Positions 1 through 8,074 of a DNA stretch of 8,164 bases are shown here, piece after piece. The position numbers and the translations under genes are program-made. The stretch is from positions 1 through 8,164 of the forward strand of contig CAILBQ010000494.1 of assembly GCA_903832475.1 (NCBI GenBank), given 5' to 3'. The notes below the pieces were generated by a model. The model was not told where the DNA came from. It saw nothing but the letters and a program-made list of their open reading frames with translations, and ran no database searches. The stretch is from an uncultured Acidobacteriota bacterium (GTDB lineage Bacteria; Acidobacteriota; Terriglobia; Terriglobales; Acidobacteriaceae). The stretch's first letter is position 1. Each line of letters begins with the position of its first letter.

Positions 1-372
1 CGCGCCTTCAACCAGCACGAACCGGCCAGCCAGATGTGGCAAAACGCACATACCTTCGCCTCCGGACTGCGCGTCCCCAAACCATACGGCGACTATCTCA
101 TCCTCGACATCGTCCGTAAGTCGAACGGCACCGTTCTCGCCCTCAGCGACGAGCAAATCTTCGCCTCACTCCGCGACTGGGCCTCTCACGAAGGCATCTA
201 TCTCTCCCCCGAAGGCGCCGCCGCCACCGCAGCCTACGACCACCTGATCGCTTCCGGCTTTCTCAAGCCGACAGACCGCGTCGTCCTCTTCAACACCGGC
301 TCCGGCAATAAGTACACCGACGTCATCGCCCAGGCTTTCGTCAACGCCTCAGCAACCAGCCCTTCATCCTGA
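1..372 (+). CDS. thrC: Threonine synthase, C-terminal part (5' end outside window)
   Basis: The frame is open from base 1 and ends at TGA 370-372, giving 123 residues of a protein whose start lies upstream. The protein would convert O-phosphohomoserine to threonine with pyridoxal phosphate in the cytoplasm, the last step of threonine synthesis. The visible part reads RAFNQHEPASQMWQNAHTF, then GLRVPKPYGDYLIL, and near the end VVLFNTGSGNKY. These match my memory of the threonine synthase C-terminal region, including the 'NTGSG.KY' phrase close to the end. The PLP lysine lies in the missing N-terminal part, so activity cannot be judged. A start at the ATG at 34 would cut through the conserved fold and is not used. 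The family call is firm; the exact subfamily (bacterial or plant-like) is not settled by this fragment. Confidence 0.88.
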   Translation, partial: RAFNQHEPASQMWQNAHTFASGLRVPKPYGDYLILDIVRKSNGTVLALSDEQIFASLRDWASHEGIYLSPEGAAATAAYDHLIASGFLKPTDRVVLFNTGSGNKYTDVIAQAFVNASATSPSS

Positions 373-702
373 GTAATGCTTTTGCCGGCTATCGGAGCAA
401 GAACTTTCCCGGCCATCTTGAATCCGACTTCCGGTGCACCAGTTCGCTCAGAGCAGCGAGTCAGAGGATCTGCGTTCGCTCTTGCGCTCCTTAAGAGAAT
501 CATATTTCTTCGCCCTGGAACTGGCCTTCGTCCATCCTTCGTGCGGTCAGGCGAACGCCACCGCCCATCGCGAATCTTTTTATCCCTTCCACCAGCACCG
601 GCGTTTACAATTCAGCCTTCCTTCCGCGAAGCTATTTCTCCGTCCCTGTCGCGACTCATCGGGCACCGGCTTACTCCAAAGCAGATCCTCCGAGGTACGA
701 CC
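373..702. other. Intergenic gap between thrC and the DUF336-type gene
   Basis: This stretch of 330 bases holds no gene I can support. One + strand frame is open from an ATG at 376 straight into the next gene. Its translation is arginine/proline-rich, has no signal peptide at the front and no recognisable domain, and it would bury the clear signal peptide that begins at 703. A short inverted repeat TCGCT/AGCGA (444-448 and 455-459) is visible. The promoter of the downstream gene should lie here, but I see no convincing -35/-10 pair. Confidence 0.6.
692..695 (+). promoter_or_regulatory. Shine-Dalgarno GAGG deciding the start at 703
   Basis: GAGG lies seven bases before the ATG at 703, good spacing for a ribosome binding site. 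It supports starting the DUF336-type protein at 703, where a signal peptide begins, and not at 376. Confidence 0.65.
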
Positions 703-1518
703 ATGCTCCAGAAAACCAGACTCATCGCCACCCTCGCCTTCACCGTCGTCACCACCTGCTCTCTCGCCCACGCGGAATCCTGTGAACAGATCATGGGCTC
801 CAAGGGCCTCGGTCTCAACTACACCACTCTTAAATCCACCTTGCTTCAGGTCGTGCCTGCCAATTCGACATCCACCACCCCCAACGGCGGCCTCGGCTTC
901 CCCATGTGGCTTACGCTCGTTGACGGCTCCGGCCGCGTCTGCGCCGTCGTCACCTCCCTCGACGGCAGCGCCAAGAACGCCGACGTCACCGCCGACATCT
1001 GGCTCGGCAGCCGCATCATCTCCGCGCAGAAGGCCAACACCGCCAACTCCTTTGCCACCGGCAAGCTCTCCCTCTCGACCGCCAACCTCTACGCGGCCGT
1101 CCAGCCCGGCGGCAGCCTCTATGGCCTCCAGGCCAGCAATCCCGTCGACGCTCTCGAAGCCTACCAGGGCCGCGCCTCCGATTTCGGGACGCAATGGGAT
1201 CCGCTCGTCGGCATCCGCATCGGCGGCGTCAACGTCTTCGGCGGAGGCCTCGCCCTCTACTACCACGGCCACAAGGTAGGAGCCCTCGGCGTCTCCGGCG
1301 ACACCTCCTGCACCGACCACGTCGTCGCCTGGAAAGTCCGCAACCTGCTCGGCGGCGCGACGGTCCCGCCCTTCGGCGCCTTCGACAAGATGATCCAGGA
1401 CATCACCGTCGACCCCACCACCGGTCTCATCACCAAGGCCAGCGCCTCCGGCTTCGGCCACCCCACCTGCCTCAACAACCCCACTCCCGCCAACGACGGC
1501 GGCTCCATCGTCCACTAA
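703..1518 (+). CDS. Secreted GlcG/HbpS-like (DUF336) heme-binding family protein
   Basis: A 271-residue exported protein. Residues 1-24 form a signal peptide: basic start (K4, R6), hydrophobic core 7-18, and cleavage after A22-H23-A24. The mature part resembles the GlcG/HbpS (DUF336) family. There is an early strand MWLTLVDGSGRV (about 68-79) where the family has 'VVDxxGxxV', a helix region around 98-117 (IWLGSRIISAQKANTANSF), and the C-terminal family signature GGLALYYHGHKVGALGVSG (181-199). At 271 residues it is longer than the 140-165 usual for single-domain members; the extra length lies mainly in the loop at 140-175 and a tail after 220. Four cysteines remain after cleavage (27, 80, 203, 256), so two disulfides are possible. 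Known family members bind or degrade heme or sense redox state; the ligand here is unknown. It stands alone, between thrC and a repeat-rich gap. Confidence 0.75.
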   Translation: MLQKTRLIATLAFTVVTTCSLAHAESCEQIMGSKGLGLNYTTLKSTLLQVVPANSTSTTPNGGLGFPMWLTLVDGSGRVCAVVTSLDGSAKNADVTADIWLGSRIISAQKANTANSFATGKLSLSTANLYAAVQPGGSLYGLQASNPVDALEAYQGRASDFGTQWDPLVGIRIGGVNVFGGGLALYYHGHKVGALGVSGDTSCTDHVVAWKVRNLLGGATVPPFGAFDKMIQDITVDPTTGLITKASASGFGHPTCLNNPTPANDGGSIVH

Positions 1519-1554
1519 GTTCCGTCCAGTCAAGAACCGCTAACCCAGTGAATT

Positions 1555-1584
1555 GTCATCCTGAACGTAGTGCAGGATCTGCGA
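1555..1584. repeat. Imperfect palindromic intergenic repeat (REP-like)
   Basis: The sequence GTCATCCTGAACGTAGTGCA continues as GGATCTGCGA. It contains ATCCTG (1558-1563) and CAGGAT (1573-1578) as inverted arms around a 9-base loop. It closely resembles a repeat I recall from many acidobacterial and other genomes, of the form TCATCCTGAGCG-AGCGAAGGATC, whose spurious translation is CHPERSEGS. Only one good copy is visible in this window, so the repeat status rests on remembered family knowledge. Confidence 0.6.
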
Positions 1585-1626
1585 CTGCTCTTGACGATCC
1601 ATCTTGTCCAACGCGTGTCGCCGGGT

Positions 1627-1665
1627 ACCCCACATCTGGCCAGTTTCACCGGCCAGATGTGGGGT
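1627..1665. repeat. Perfect 15-bp inverted repeat with 9-base loop
   Basis: The arm ACCCCACATCTGGCC (1627-1641) is exactly complementary to GGCCAGATGTGGGGT (1651-1665), with the loop AGTTTCACC. No T-run follows on either strand, so it is not a standard intrinsic terminator. It could protect the 3' end of the upstream transcript or be a REP-like or transposition-derived element. It lies 43 bases after the previous palindrome, and the two may form one composite unit. Confidence 0.8.
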
Positions 1666-1723
1666 CACACACGAACGTGCCAGCGCAAACCCTGATCAGC
1701 GCCAACGGCGCGCACCATCCCAG

Positions 1724-1764
1724 CCCAGGCCAAAGCACGAGCGTAAGCTCGGTGACGGCCTGGG
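1724..1764. repeat. Nested hairpin with GTAA tetraloop
   Basis: An outer 8-bp stem CCCAGGCC (1724-1731) / GGCCTGGG (1757-1764) encloses an inner perfect 5-bp stem CGAGC (1738-1742) / GCTCG (1747-1751) closed by GTAA, a GNRA-type tetraloop when transcribed on the + strand. It sits within the repeat-rich gap and resembles degenerate intergenic repeats of acidobacteria more than a known RNA family. Confidence 0.5.
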
Positions 1765-1789
1765 TCCATTTCCCCGCGCAAGAGAGCAA

Positions 1790-1802
1790 GGGCTGAAAGC
1801 CC
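1790..1802. repeat. Short hairpin GGGCT-GAA-AGCCC
   Basis: A perfect 5-bp stem with a 3-base loop, in the phrase 'AAGGGCTGAAAGCCCGCACCA'-like context that I recall as part of widespread intergenic repeats. Small, and meaningful only as part of the surrounding repeat block. Confidence 0.4.
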
Positions 1803-1881
1803 GCACCACTCATTGCTGGCCTTTTGCACGAGCCCAGCCGGCCCTGCGTAAGAAGTTCCTTCCCAGATTGCCCACCATCCG

Positions 1882-1912
1882 GCCACAACGCACTTAGCCC
1901 GGCTGTTGTGGC
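1882..1912. repeat. Perfect 8-bp inverted repeat with 15-base loop
   Basis: GCCACAAC (1882-1889) pairs exactly with GTTGTGGC (1905-1912). It is the fifth inverted repeat within about 360 bases and belongs to the same non-coding block. There is no T-run after it. Confidence 0.5.
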
Positions 1913-2115
1913 GAGGGGAATGAAGCCGGAACAGAAAATGATGTCGCTCCAGTGGATAGCAAAACACGGTGTTCTAACCAGTCCCTGCGTAGGTCGTGAT
2001 CCTTGAATCTGCGAATTTACTCTCGCCACGTTATACAACGCTTGATGGCACTTTTTGAGACTCAGGCGCTGGTGATCCGACAATGATGGAAAAGACTTTT
2101 CGTCTGCCGTCTGAG

Positions 2116-2334
2116 TTAATCCTGCCGATCCGCGAGAGCGGCATACACTTCGCATCCATGCCCAATGATTCCGGCAGGGTCATCTCCAGCTTCCGGAAGG
2201 CACCAATGGAATTTGCTGGGATTCTCGCTGATGCGTAAATAAGTTTCCATCGCCAACTGTGCGTGTAGGGGCGTTGAGAGGCGAACTACGAAGAAACCAG
2301 CAAAGACGAGCAGGACAGGATAGGCCCGACGCAT
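2116..2334 (-). CDS. Candidate small secreted protein, 72 residues, function unknown
   Basis: Reads from the ATG at 2334 down to TAA at 2116-2118. I do not recognise the protein. The first 25 residues look like a genuine type I signal peptide: MRR, a hydrophobic core AYPVLLVFAGFFVV (4-17), then RLSTPLHA with cleavage before Q26. The remaining 47 residues are polar and contain two cysteines (in HWCLPEAG and GHGCEVY), which could form one disulfide after export. Third-position GC is only around half, well below the neighbouring genes, in keeping with the lower GC of this segment. No good Shine-Dalgarno stands right before the ATG; a GAGG lies too far upstream. It is on the same strand as serB, 184 bases beyond the serB stop. 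It could be a young or transferred gene, a remnant, or a chance frame. Confidence 0.35.
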   Translation of the reverse strand: MRRAYPVLLVFAGFFVVRLSTPLHAQLAMETYLRISENPSKFHWCLPEAGDDPAGIIGHGCEVYAALADRQD

Positions 2335-2518
2335 AACCAGCTTCGCGGTTTCACTGAATTTGCCTCAATGCTCATTCAAAGGCGGAATCTACAAGCTCCG
2401 GATGTATTACCGGCTACTCGGCAATTACTTCCTGAACAACAGTAAAGTTGTGGGCAATGGAAACTTGAGCCGATGCGGAATAACTTTTCCCGCTCCCTGA
2501 GTCCTTCGTCCCTACCTT
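2335..2518. other. Intergenic segment between serB and the candidate small gene
   Basis: Lower-GC sequence without a recognisable gene. A weak imperfect hairpin, GCGGAA / TTCCCGC, lies near 2475-2493 just after the serB stop. It has one bulge and no adjoining T-run in the serB direction, so I do not call it a terminator. Confidence 0.4.
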
Positions 2519-3580
2519 TCACACCCACTCCCAGTCCGCCACACCCAGCAAATACAGCAGCCCATCCAGCCCCACCCGCGTCATGGCAAATTTCGCCTCC
2601 GCCCGCACCACCGGCTTAGCATGAAAGGCCACCCCCATCCCCGCCAGCCGCAGCATGGGCAGATCGTTCGCGCCGTCGCCCACGGCGATCGTCTCTTCCA
2701 GCGCCACGCCCTCGCGGTCGGCCATCTCCACCAGGAGCGCCGCCTTCCGCGCCCCGTCCACGATCGGAGCATTCACCTGCCCGGTCACCACCCCCTCGGC
2801 GATCTCCAGCACGTTGGCATACACATGATCCACGCCCAGAATCTCCTCCAGGTGCGCGCCGAAAAACGTGAAACCGCCCGACAGGATCGCCGTCTTGTAC
2901 CCCATCATCTTCAGCGTGCGAAACAGCCGCTCCGCCCCGTGCATCAGCGGAATCCGCCCCAGCAGCTCCCGCACCTCCCGCTCAGGCAAGCCTTGCAGAA
3001 GCGCGACCCTTCGCCGAAAGCTCTCCTGAAATTCGATTTCCCCGCGCATGGCCGCCGCCGTCACCGCCGAAACCTGGTCGCCCACCCCCGCCAGCTTGGC
3101 CAGCTCATCGATTACCTCGCCCTGGATCAGCGTCGAATCCATGTCAAAGACGGCCAGCCGCCGCTCGCGCCGATACTCCCTTTCCAGTTGCATGGCCAGA
3201 TCCATCTCCAGCTCGTCGGCCAGTTCCCGCAACCCGGCCCGCACCGCCGCCTCGTCCGCCAGGTCGCCATCCGCCCAGATCTCCGCGCAAGCATAGCCGC
3301 CTGAGCCTTCCGATCGCTCGATGCGTCCGTCACTTTGCACCTCCGACAAAGCCTCGATCCGGTCGAGCCGCAGCCCCGAATCGGCCACAAAATCAGCCAC
3401 CGGCCCCAGCCCGCGCTCCACGCTCTTCGCGTCGATCAGCGTAAACACCCATGAGCCTTCCGGACCCGTCCCCGCTCGCACCACGGCCAGCAACTCCTCC
3501 GCGCCGAGTCCCGCCGCGCCCAGGTCCTCGCCCAGATCCTCAACGCCCAACTCCGCCGTCCATTCCATCGGATCGATCAT
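2519..3580 (-). CDS. serB: Phosphoserine phosphatase with N-terminal ACT-type region
   Basis: Cytoplasmic HAD-family enzyme removing phosphate from O-phosphoserine, the last step of serine synthesis. The 353 residues divide into an N-terminal region (about 1-135) and a catalytic domain (about 141-345). The N-terminal region fits the tandem ACT-like regulatory part of SerB2-type enzymes, ending in DELEMDLAMQLE, which resembles the 'GVDIAVQ' join of that family. All HAD motifs are visible: DMDST (nucleophile D146, acid/base D148), the GEVIDELA helix with E155, SGG (S234-G236), R278-K279, and GDGANDLPML with D302 and D306. The enzyme should therefore be active. The start is ATG 3580, behind a GGTAGG eight bases away; the ATG at 3568 (residue 5) is a possible alternative. 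It is divergent from the phospholipase-like gene. The ACT part may give serine feedback, which is inferred from the family. Confidence 0.93.
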   Translation of the reverse strand: MIDPMEWTAELGVEDLGEDLGAAGLGAEELLAVVRAGTGPEGSWVFTLIDAKSVERGLGPVADFVADSGLRLDRIEALSEVQSDGRIERSEGSGGYACAEIWADGDLADEAAVRAGLRELADELEMDLAMQLEREYRRERRLAVFDMDSTLIQGEVIDELAKLAGVGDQVSAVTAAAMRGEIEFQESFRRRVALLQGLPEREVRELLGRIPLMHGAERLFRTLKMMGYKTAILSGGFTFFGAHLEEILGVDHVYANVLEIAEGVVTGQVNAPIVDGARKAALLVEMADREGVALEETIAVGDGANDLPMLRLAGMGVAFHAKPVVRAEAKFAMTRVGLDGLLYLLGVADWEWV

Positions 3581-3710
3581 CCACCCAGCCTACCAGCGAC
3601 CTCAATTCTTCTTCGATGAGCAATGCGGTACGGCAGGCTCTTTCTTCGGAATCTAGCCTGAAGCAGATATCCTGACCCTTGTTCGAATCATTCTCTAGGT
3701 GCCCTTGACC
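3581..3710. promoter_or_regulatory. Divergent promoter region between serB and the phospholipase-like gene
   Basis: This 130-base spacer must hold the start signals for serB (leftward) and for the phospholipase-like gene (rightward), as both begin here. I could not pick a -35/-10 pair with confidence on either strand. AGGTG at 3697-3701 is the probable, somewhat distant ribosome binding site for the ATG at 3711. Confidence 0.4.
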
Positions 3711-5090
3711 ATGATCTGCAAGATCCGTTCTGCCTTGTCGCCAGGGGCTGCCAGGCTCTCGAACTTCCGCCCCCGCATCGCTTTGCTCCAACTGGCTGTC
3801 TTGCTCCTTCTCTTCCTCTCCGGCCAGACTTCCCAGGCTTACTCCGTTCTCACCCACGAGCAAATCGTCGATCTCCTCTGGAAAGAGCAAATCCGCCCCC
3901 TGCTCAAAGCGCGCTACCCCAACGCCACCGACGACGACCTCCGCAAGGCCCACGCCTACGCCTACGGCGGCTGCCTCATCCAGGACATCGGATACTACCC
4001 CTTCGGCAACAAGCTCTTCTCCGACCTTGTCCACTACGTGCGCAGCGGTGACTTTGTCGACAACATGCTCGACGAAGCGCAGGACATCAATGAATACGCC
4101 TTCGCCCTCGGCGCCCTCGCCCACTACGCCTCCGACATCGCCGGACACCCCGCCGTCAACACCGCCGTTGCCCAGACCTTCCCCAAGCTCGAGGCCAAGT
4201 ACGGCAACAGCGTCACCTACGCCGACAATCCCACCGCCCACATCCGCACCGAGTTCGGATTCGACGTCGCCCAGGTTGCCCAGGACCGCTTCACCTCGCA
4301 GGCCTTCCACGACTTCATCGGCTTTGAAGTCTCTAAACCGCTGCTCCAGCGCGCCTTCCTCGCCACCTACGGCATGCCCATCGAGACCATCGTGCCCAAC
4401 CTCGACCGCTCCATCGGCAGCTTCCGCCACTGCGTCAGCACCCTCATTCCCCAGCTCACCCGCGTCGCCATCGCCATGAAGAAAGACGAAATCATGAAGG
4501 AAGACCCCACCATGACGCGCAAAAAATTCATCTACCACCTCAAAGAAAGCGAATACCGCCGCGACTTTGGCAAAGAGTATCAGCGCCCCGGCTTCGGAGC
4601 CCGCCTCCTTGCCCTCATCCTGCGCATCCTGCCCAAGATCGGCCTGCTCAAAACCCTCGACGTCAAGATGCCCACCCCTGACACCGAAAACATCTACATG
4701 AAAAGCGTGAATGACTCCCGCGATCAGTACAGCAAAGAACTGAAGGAAGCCCAGCACGGCAAGATGAACCTCGAAAACCGCGACTTCGACACCGGCAAGG
4801 AGACCAAGGCTGGCGAATACCCCCTCACCGACGACGCTTACTCAGAACTCCTCAACAAACTGGCCGACGCACACTTCGCCCAGCTCACCCCCGACCTCAA
4901 GGCCAACATCCTCACGTTCTACGACAACCCGAAACCTCCCGCCTTCGCCGCCAAGCATCCCGACAGGTGGACCAAGACCCTGGCCAGTCTCGACCAGCTC
5001 AAGTCCGCATCGGCAGCGCCCCAGTCCGCCGCGCCGACATCCACTTCCATGACAATGCCTTCATCCGGATCACTCCAACCATCCCATTGA
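3711..5090 (+). CDS. Secreted zinc-dependent phospholipase C family protein
   Basis: A 459-residue exported protein of the zinc-dependent phospholipase C / S1-P1 nuclease fold. A signal peptide covers about residues 1-43, with a long basic front, core IALLQLAVLLLLFL, and cleavage after SQA. From the ATG, candidate metal ligands occur in the order and spacing of Bacillus phospholipase C: H49 (in LTHEQ), D92 (IQDIGYYP), H108 (VHYV), H138 and D142 (AHYASDIAGH), H146, then H177 and E181 (HIRTE), the last pair keeping the H-x3-E spacing. The set looks complete, so catalysis of a phosphoester (phospholipid or other) is likely; the substrate is unknown. A hydrophobic, possibly amphipathic stretch (about 296-316) could touch membrane. 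The tail after 430 is Ala/Ser/Pro-rich. ATG 3711 is preferred over GTG 3699 because AGGTG precedes it. The next gene follows 23 bases later. Confidence 0.78.
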   Translation: MICKIRSALSPGAARLSNFRPRIALLQLAVLLLLFLSGQTSQAYSVLTHEQIVDLLWKEQIRPLLKARYPNATDDDLRKAHAYAYGGCLIQDIGYYPFGNKLFSDLVHYVRSGDFVDNMLDEAQDINEYAFALGALAHYASDIAGHPAVNTAVAQTFPKLEAKYGNSVTYADNPTAHIRTEFGFDVAQVAQDRFTSQAFHDFIGFEVSKPLLQRAFLATYGMPIETIVPNLDRSIGSFRHCVSTLIPQLTRVAIAMKKDEIMKEDPTMTRKKFIYHLKESEYRRDFGKEYQRPGFGARLLALILRILPKIGLLKTLDVKMPTPDTENIYMKSVNDSRDQYSKELKEAQHGKMNLENRDFDTGKETKAGEYPLTDDAYSELLNKLADAHFAQLTPDLKANILTFYDNPKPPAFAAKHPDRWTKTLASLDQLKSASAAPQSAAPTSTSMTMPSSGSLQPSH

Positions 5091-5113
5091 ACGGCCCTGC
5101 AGTCTAAGAAACC

Positions 5114-5884
5114 ATGAGGAAGAGACCGTCTCGCATGTGGACCACCCGCCTCCCCCTTCTCATCCTCGCCGCCTGCGCGCCTCTGTCCGGCATCCGAGCC
5201 CAGCAAGCGGCCCAGCAGCCGGCCGCTCGCCCATCCGACCAGGAAATCATCGCCCGCATCGATGCCGCCGTTCAGCAGCGATCCGACAACCTCGCCGGAT
5301 ACACCGTCCAGGAAACCTACTCCATCTACCGCAACGGCGAAGACAAGCCCTCCGCTGAAGAAACCGTCCAAACCACCTACACCCATGCCGCCGGCAAGGA
5401 CTACACGCCCATCTCCCACTCCGGCTCCGGCATGCTGCGCAACGCCATCATCGCCAAGGTCCTCGCCGGCGAAAAGGAAATGTCCGCAACCGCCAACCGC
5501 CCCGGCGTCCTCGTCACCTCCGCCAACTACGATATGCACCCGCAGTCCGGCACCGTCGACCTCAACGGACACAAGTGCATCGTCGTCGACCTCGTCCCCA
5601 AACGCAAAAGCCAGCATCTGTTCAACGGCAAGGCCTGGGTCGACGCCGACGACTTCACCGTCATCCGCCTCGCCGGCGTCCCCTCCGAAAGCCCGTCCTT
5701 CTTCGCCGGCGAAACCATCGTCACCCGCGACTATGAAAAAGTCGACGGCTTCCCCATGGCCACCCACGCCGAAGCCCGCTCCCACTCCTTCCTCCTCGGC
5801 GACACCGTCATGAGAATCGACTACACCGGCTACAAGATCGATCGCGCCCCCGCCACCACCGCCGCCTCGCCGTCCTCCTGCTAG
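5114..5884 (+). CDS. Exported LolA-like beta-rich protein, possible lipoprotein
   Basis: A 256-residue protein of unknown function. The front MRKRPSRMWTTRLPLLILAAC is an export signal with two readings: a lipobox L18-A19-A20-C21 giving a lipoprotein, or ordinary cleavage after IRA (residue 29). The hydrophobic core is short, so neither reading is certain. The body starts with a helix (SDQEIIARIDAAVQQRS) and continues with alternating strands such as YTVQETYSIYRNGE, HKCIVVDLVPKR, KAWVDADDFTVIRLAG and MRIDYTGYKI. This pattern (helix, antiparallel sheet, 'VD.DDFTVIRL', 'TRDYEKVDGFPMATHAE') is like LolA/RseB-type periplasmic proteins that carry or sense lipids; I infer the fold from the pattern, not from a match. 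It follows the phospholipase-like gene by 23 bases, so co-transcription is likely. The second ATG at 5135 is a possible alternative start. Confidence 0.6.
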   Translation: MRKRPSRMWTTRLPLLILAACAPLSGIRAQQAAQQPAARPSDQEIIARIDAAVQQRSDNLAGYTVQETYSIYRNGEDKPSAEETVQTTYTHAAGKDYTPISHSGSGMLRNAIIAKVLAGEKEMSATANRPGVLVTSANYDMHPQSGTVDLNGHKCIVVDLVPKRKSQHLFNGKAWVDADDFTVIRLAGVPSESPSFFAGETIVTRDYEKVDGFPMATHAEARSHSFLLGDTVMRIDYTGYKIDRAPATTAASPSSC

Positions 5885-5928
5885 CGCCCGCCCTTTCGTT
5901 GCCCTTCCGTGAATACGGCTCTGTCCGC

Positions 5929-5958
5929 TTGCCCCCGACCCGGACGAGCGTCTATGGT
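5929..5958 (+). promoter_or_regulatory. Weak sigma70-like promoter candidate for acs
   Basis: TTGCCC (5929-5934) and TATGGT (5953-5958) are each four of six matches to the consensus boxes, with 18 bases between them, 43 bases before the acs start. In GC-rich DNA such matches arise by chance, so this is only a suggestion within the 117-base gap. Confidence 0.25.
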
Positions 5959-5990
5959 TTGATTCGTCTTCTAATTCCTCTTTCCCCAGC

Positions 5991-5995
5991 AAGGA
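5991..5995 (+). promoter_or_regulatory. Shine-Dalgarno AAGGA of acs
   Basis: AAGGA lies six bases before the ATG at 6002, ideal spacing, and settles that start for acetyl-CoA synthetase. Confidence 0.65.
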
Positions 5996-6001
5996 CCCTC
6001 G

Positions 6002-8070
<2,069 letters not shown>

Positions 8071-8074
<4 letters not shown>

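Larger units (their letters stand above)
1519..2115. other. Non-coding repeat-rich gap downstream of the DUF336-type gene
   Basis: I find no convincing protein gene here. Frames on both strands translate to peptides of the kind produced by intergenic repeats (for instance NCHPERSAGSATALDD around 1552-1600), a familiar sign of a repeat and not of a gene. The stretch holds several hairpins, listed separately, and becomes less structured and less GC-rich after about 1990. Confidence 0.6.

Noticed and set aside
376..702. N-terminal extension of the DUF336-type protein to the ATG at 376
   Set aside because: The added 109 residues are basic and unstructured, have no family match, and would place a clear signal peptide in the middle of the protein. 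The ATG at 703 has its own GAGG.
580..1533. A 317-codon minus-strand open frame over the DUF336-type gene
   Set aside because: Again the same register opposite third codon positions, Gly/Ala/Asp/Glu-rich with no recognisable fold. The sense frame has a signal peptide and family signature.
1627..1665. Intrinsic terminator for the DUF336-type gene
   Set aside because: The stem is excellent but no T-run follows on either strand, so the usual terminator criterion fails.
1194..1796. A 200-codon + strand frame running over the end of the DUF336-type gene into the repeats
   Set aside because: It is an out-of-frame, Arg/Pro/His-rich shadow of the real gene that continues into the spurious CHPERS-type translation of the intergenic repeat.
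1646..2155. A 169-codon minus-strand frame through the repeat block
   Set aside because: It has no signal, domain or ribosome binding site, and its sequence is what the hairpin-rich block gives by translation. It seems to be open by chance.
2402..2500. A 32-codon + strand ORF (MYYRLLGNYFLNNSK...) in the gap before serB
   Set aside because: Too short, without a ribosome binding site or recognisable feature; not distinguishable from chance.
3540..4757. A 405-codon minus-strand open frame over the phospholipase-like gene
   Set aside because: Same antisense register against third positions, low-complexity composition, and it also overlaps the serB start. The sense protein has a signal peptide and metal-ligand motifs.
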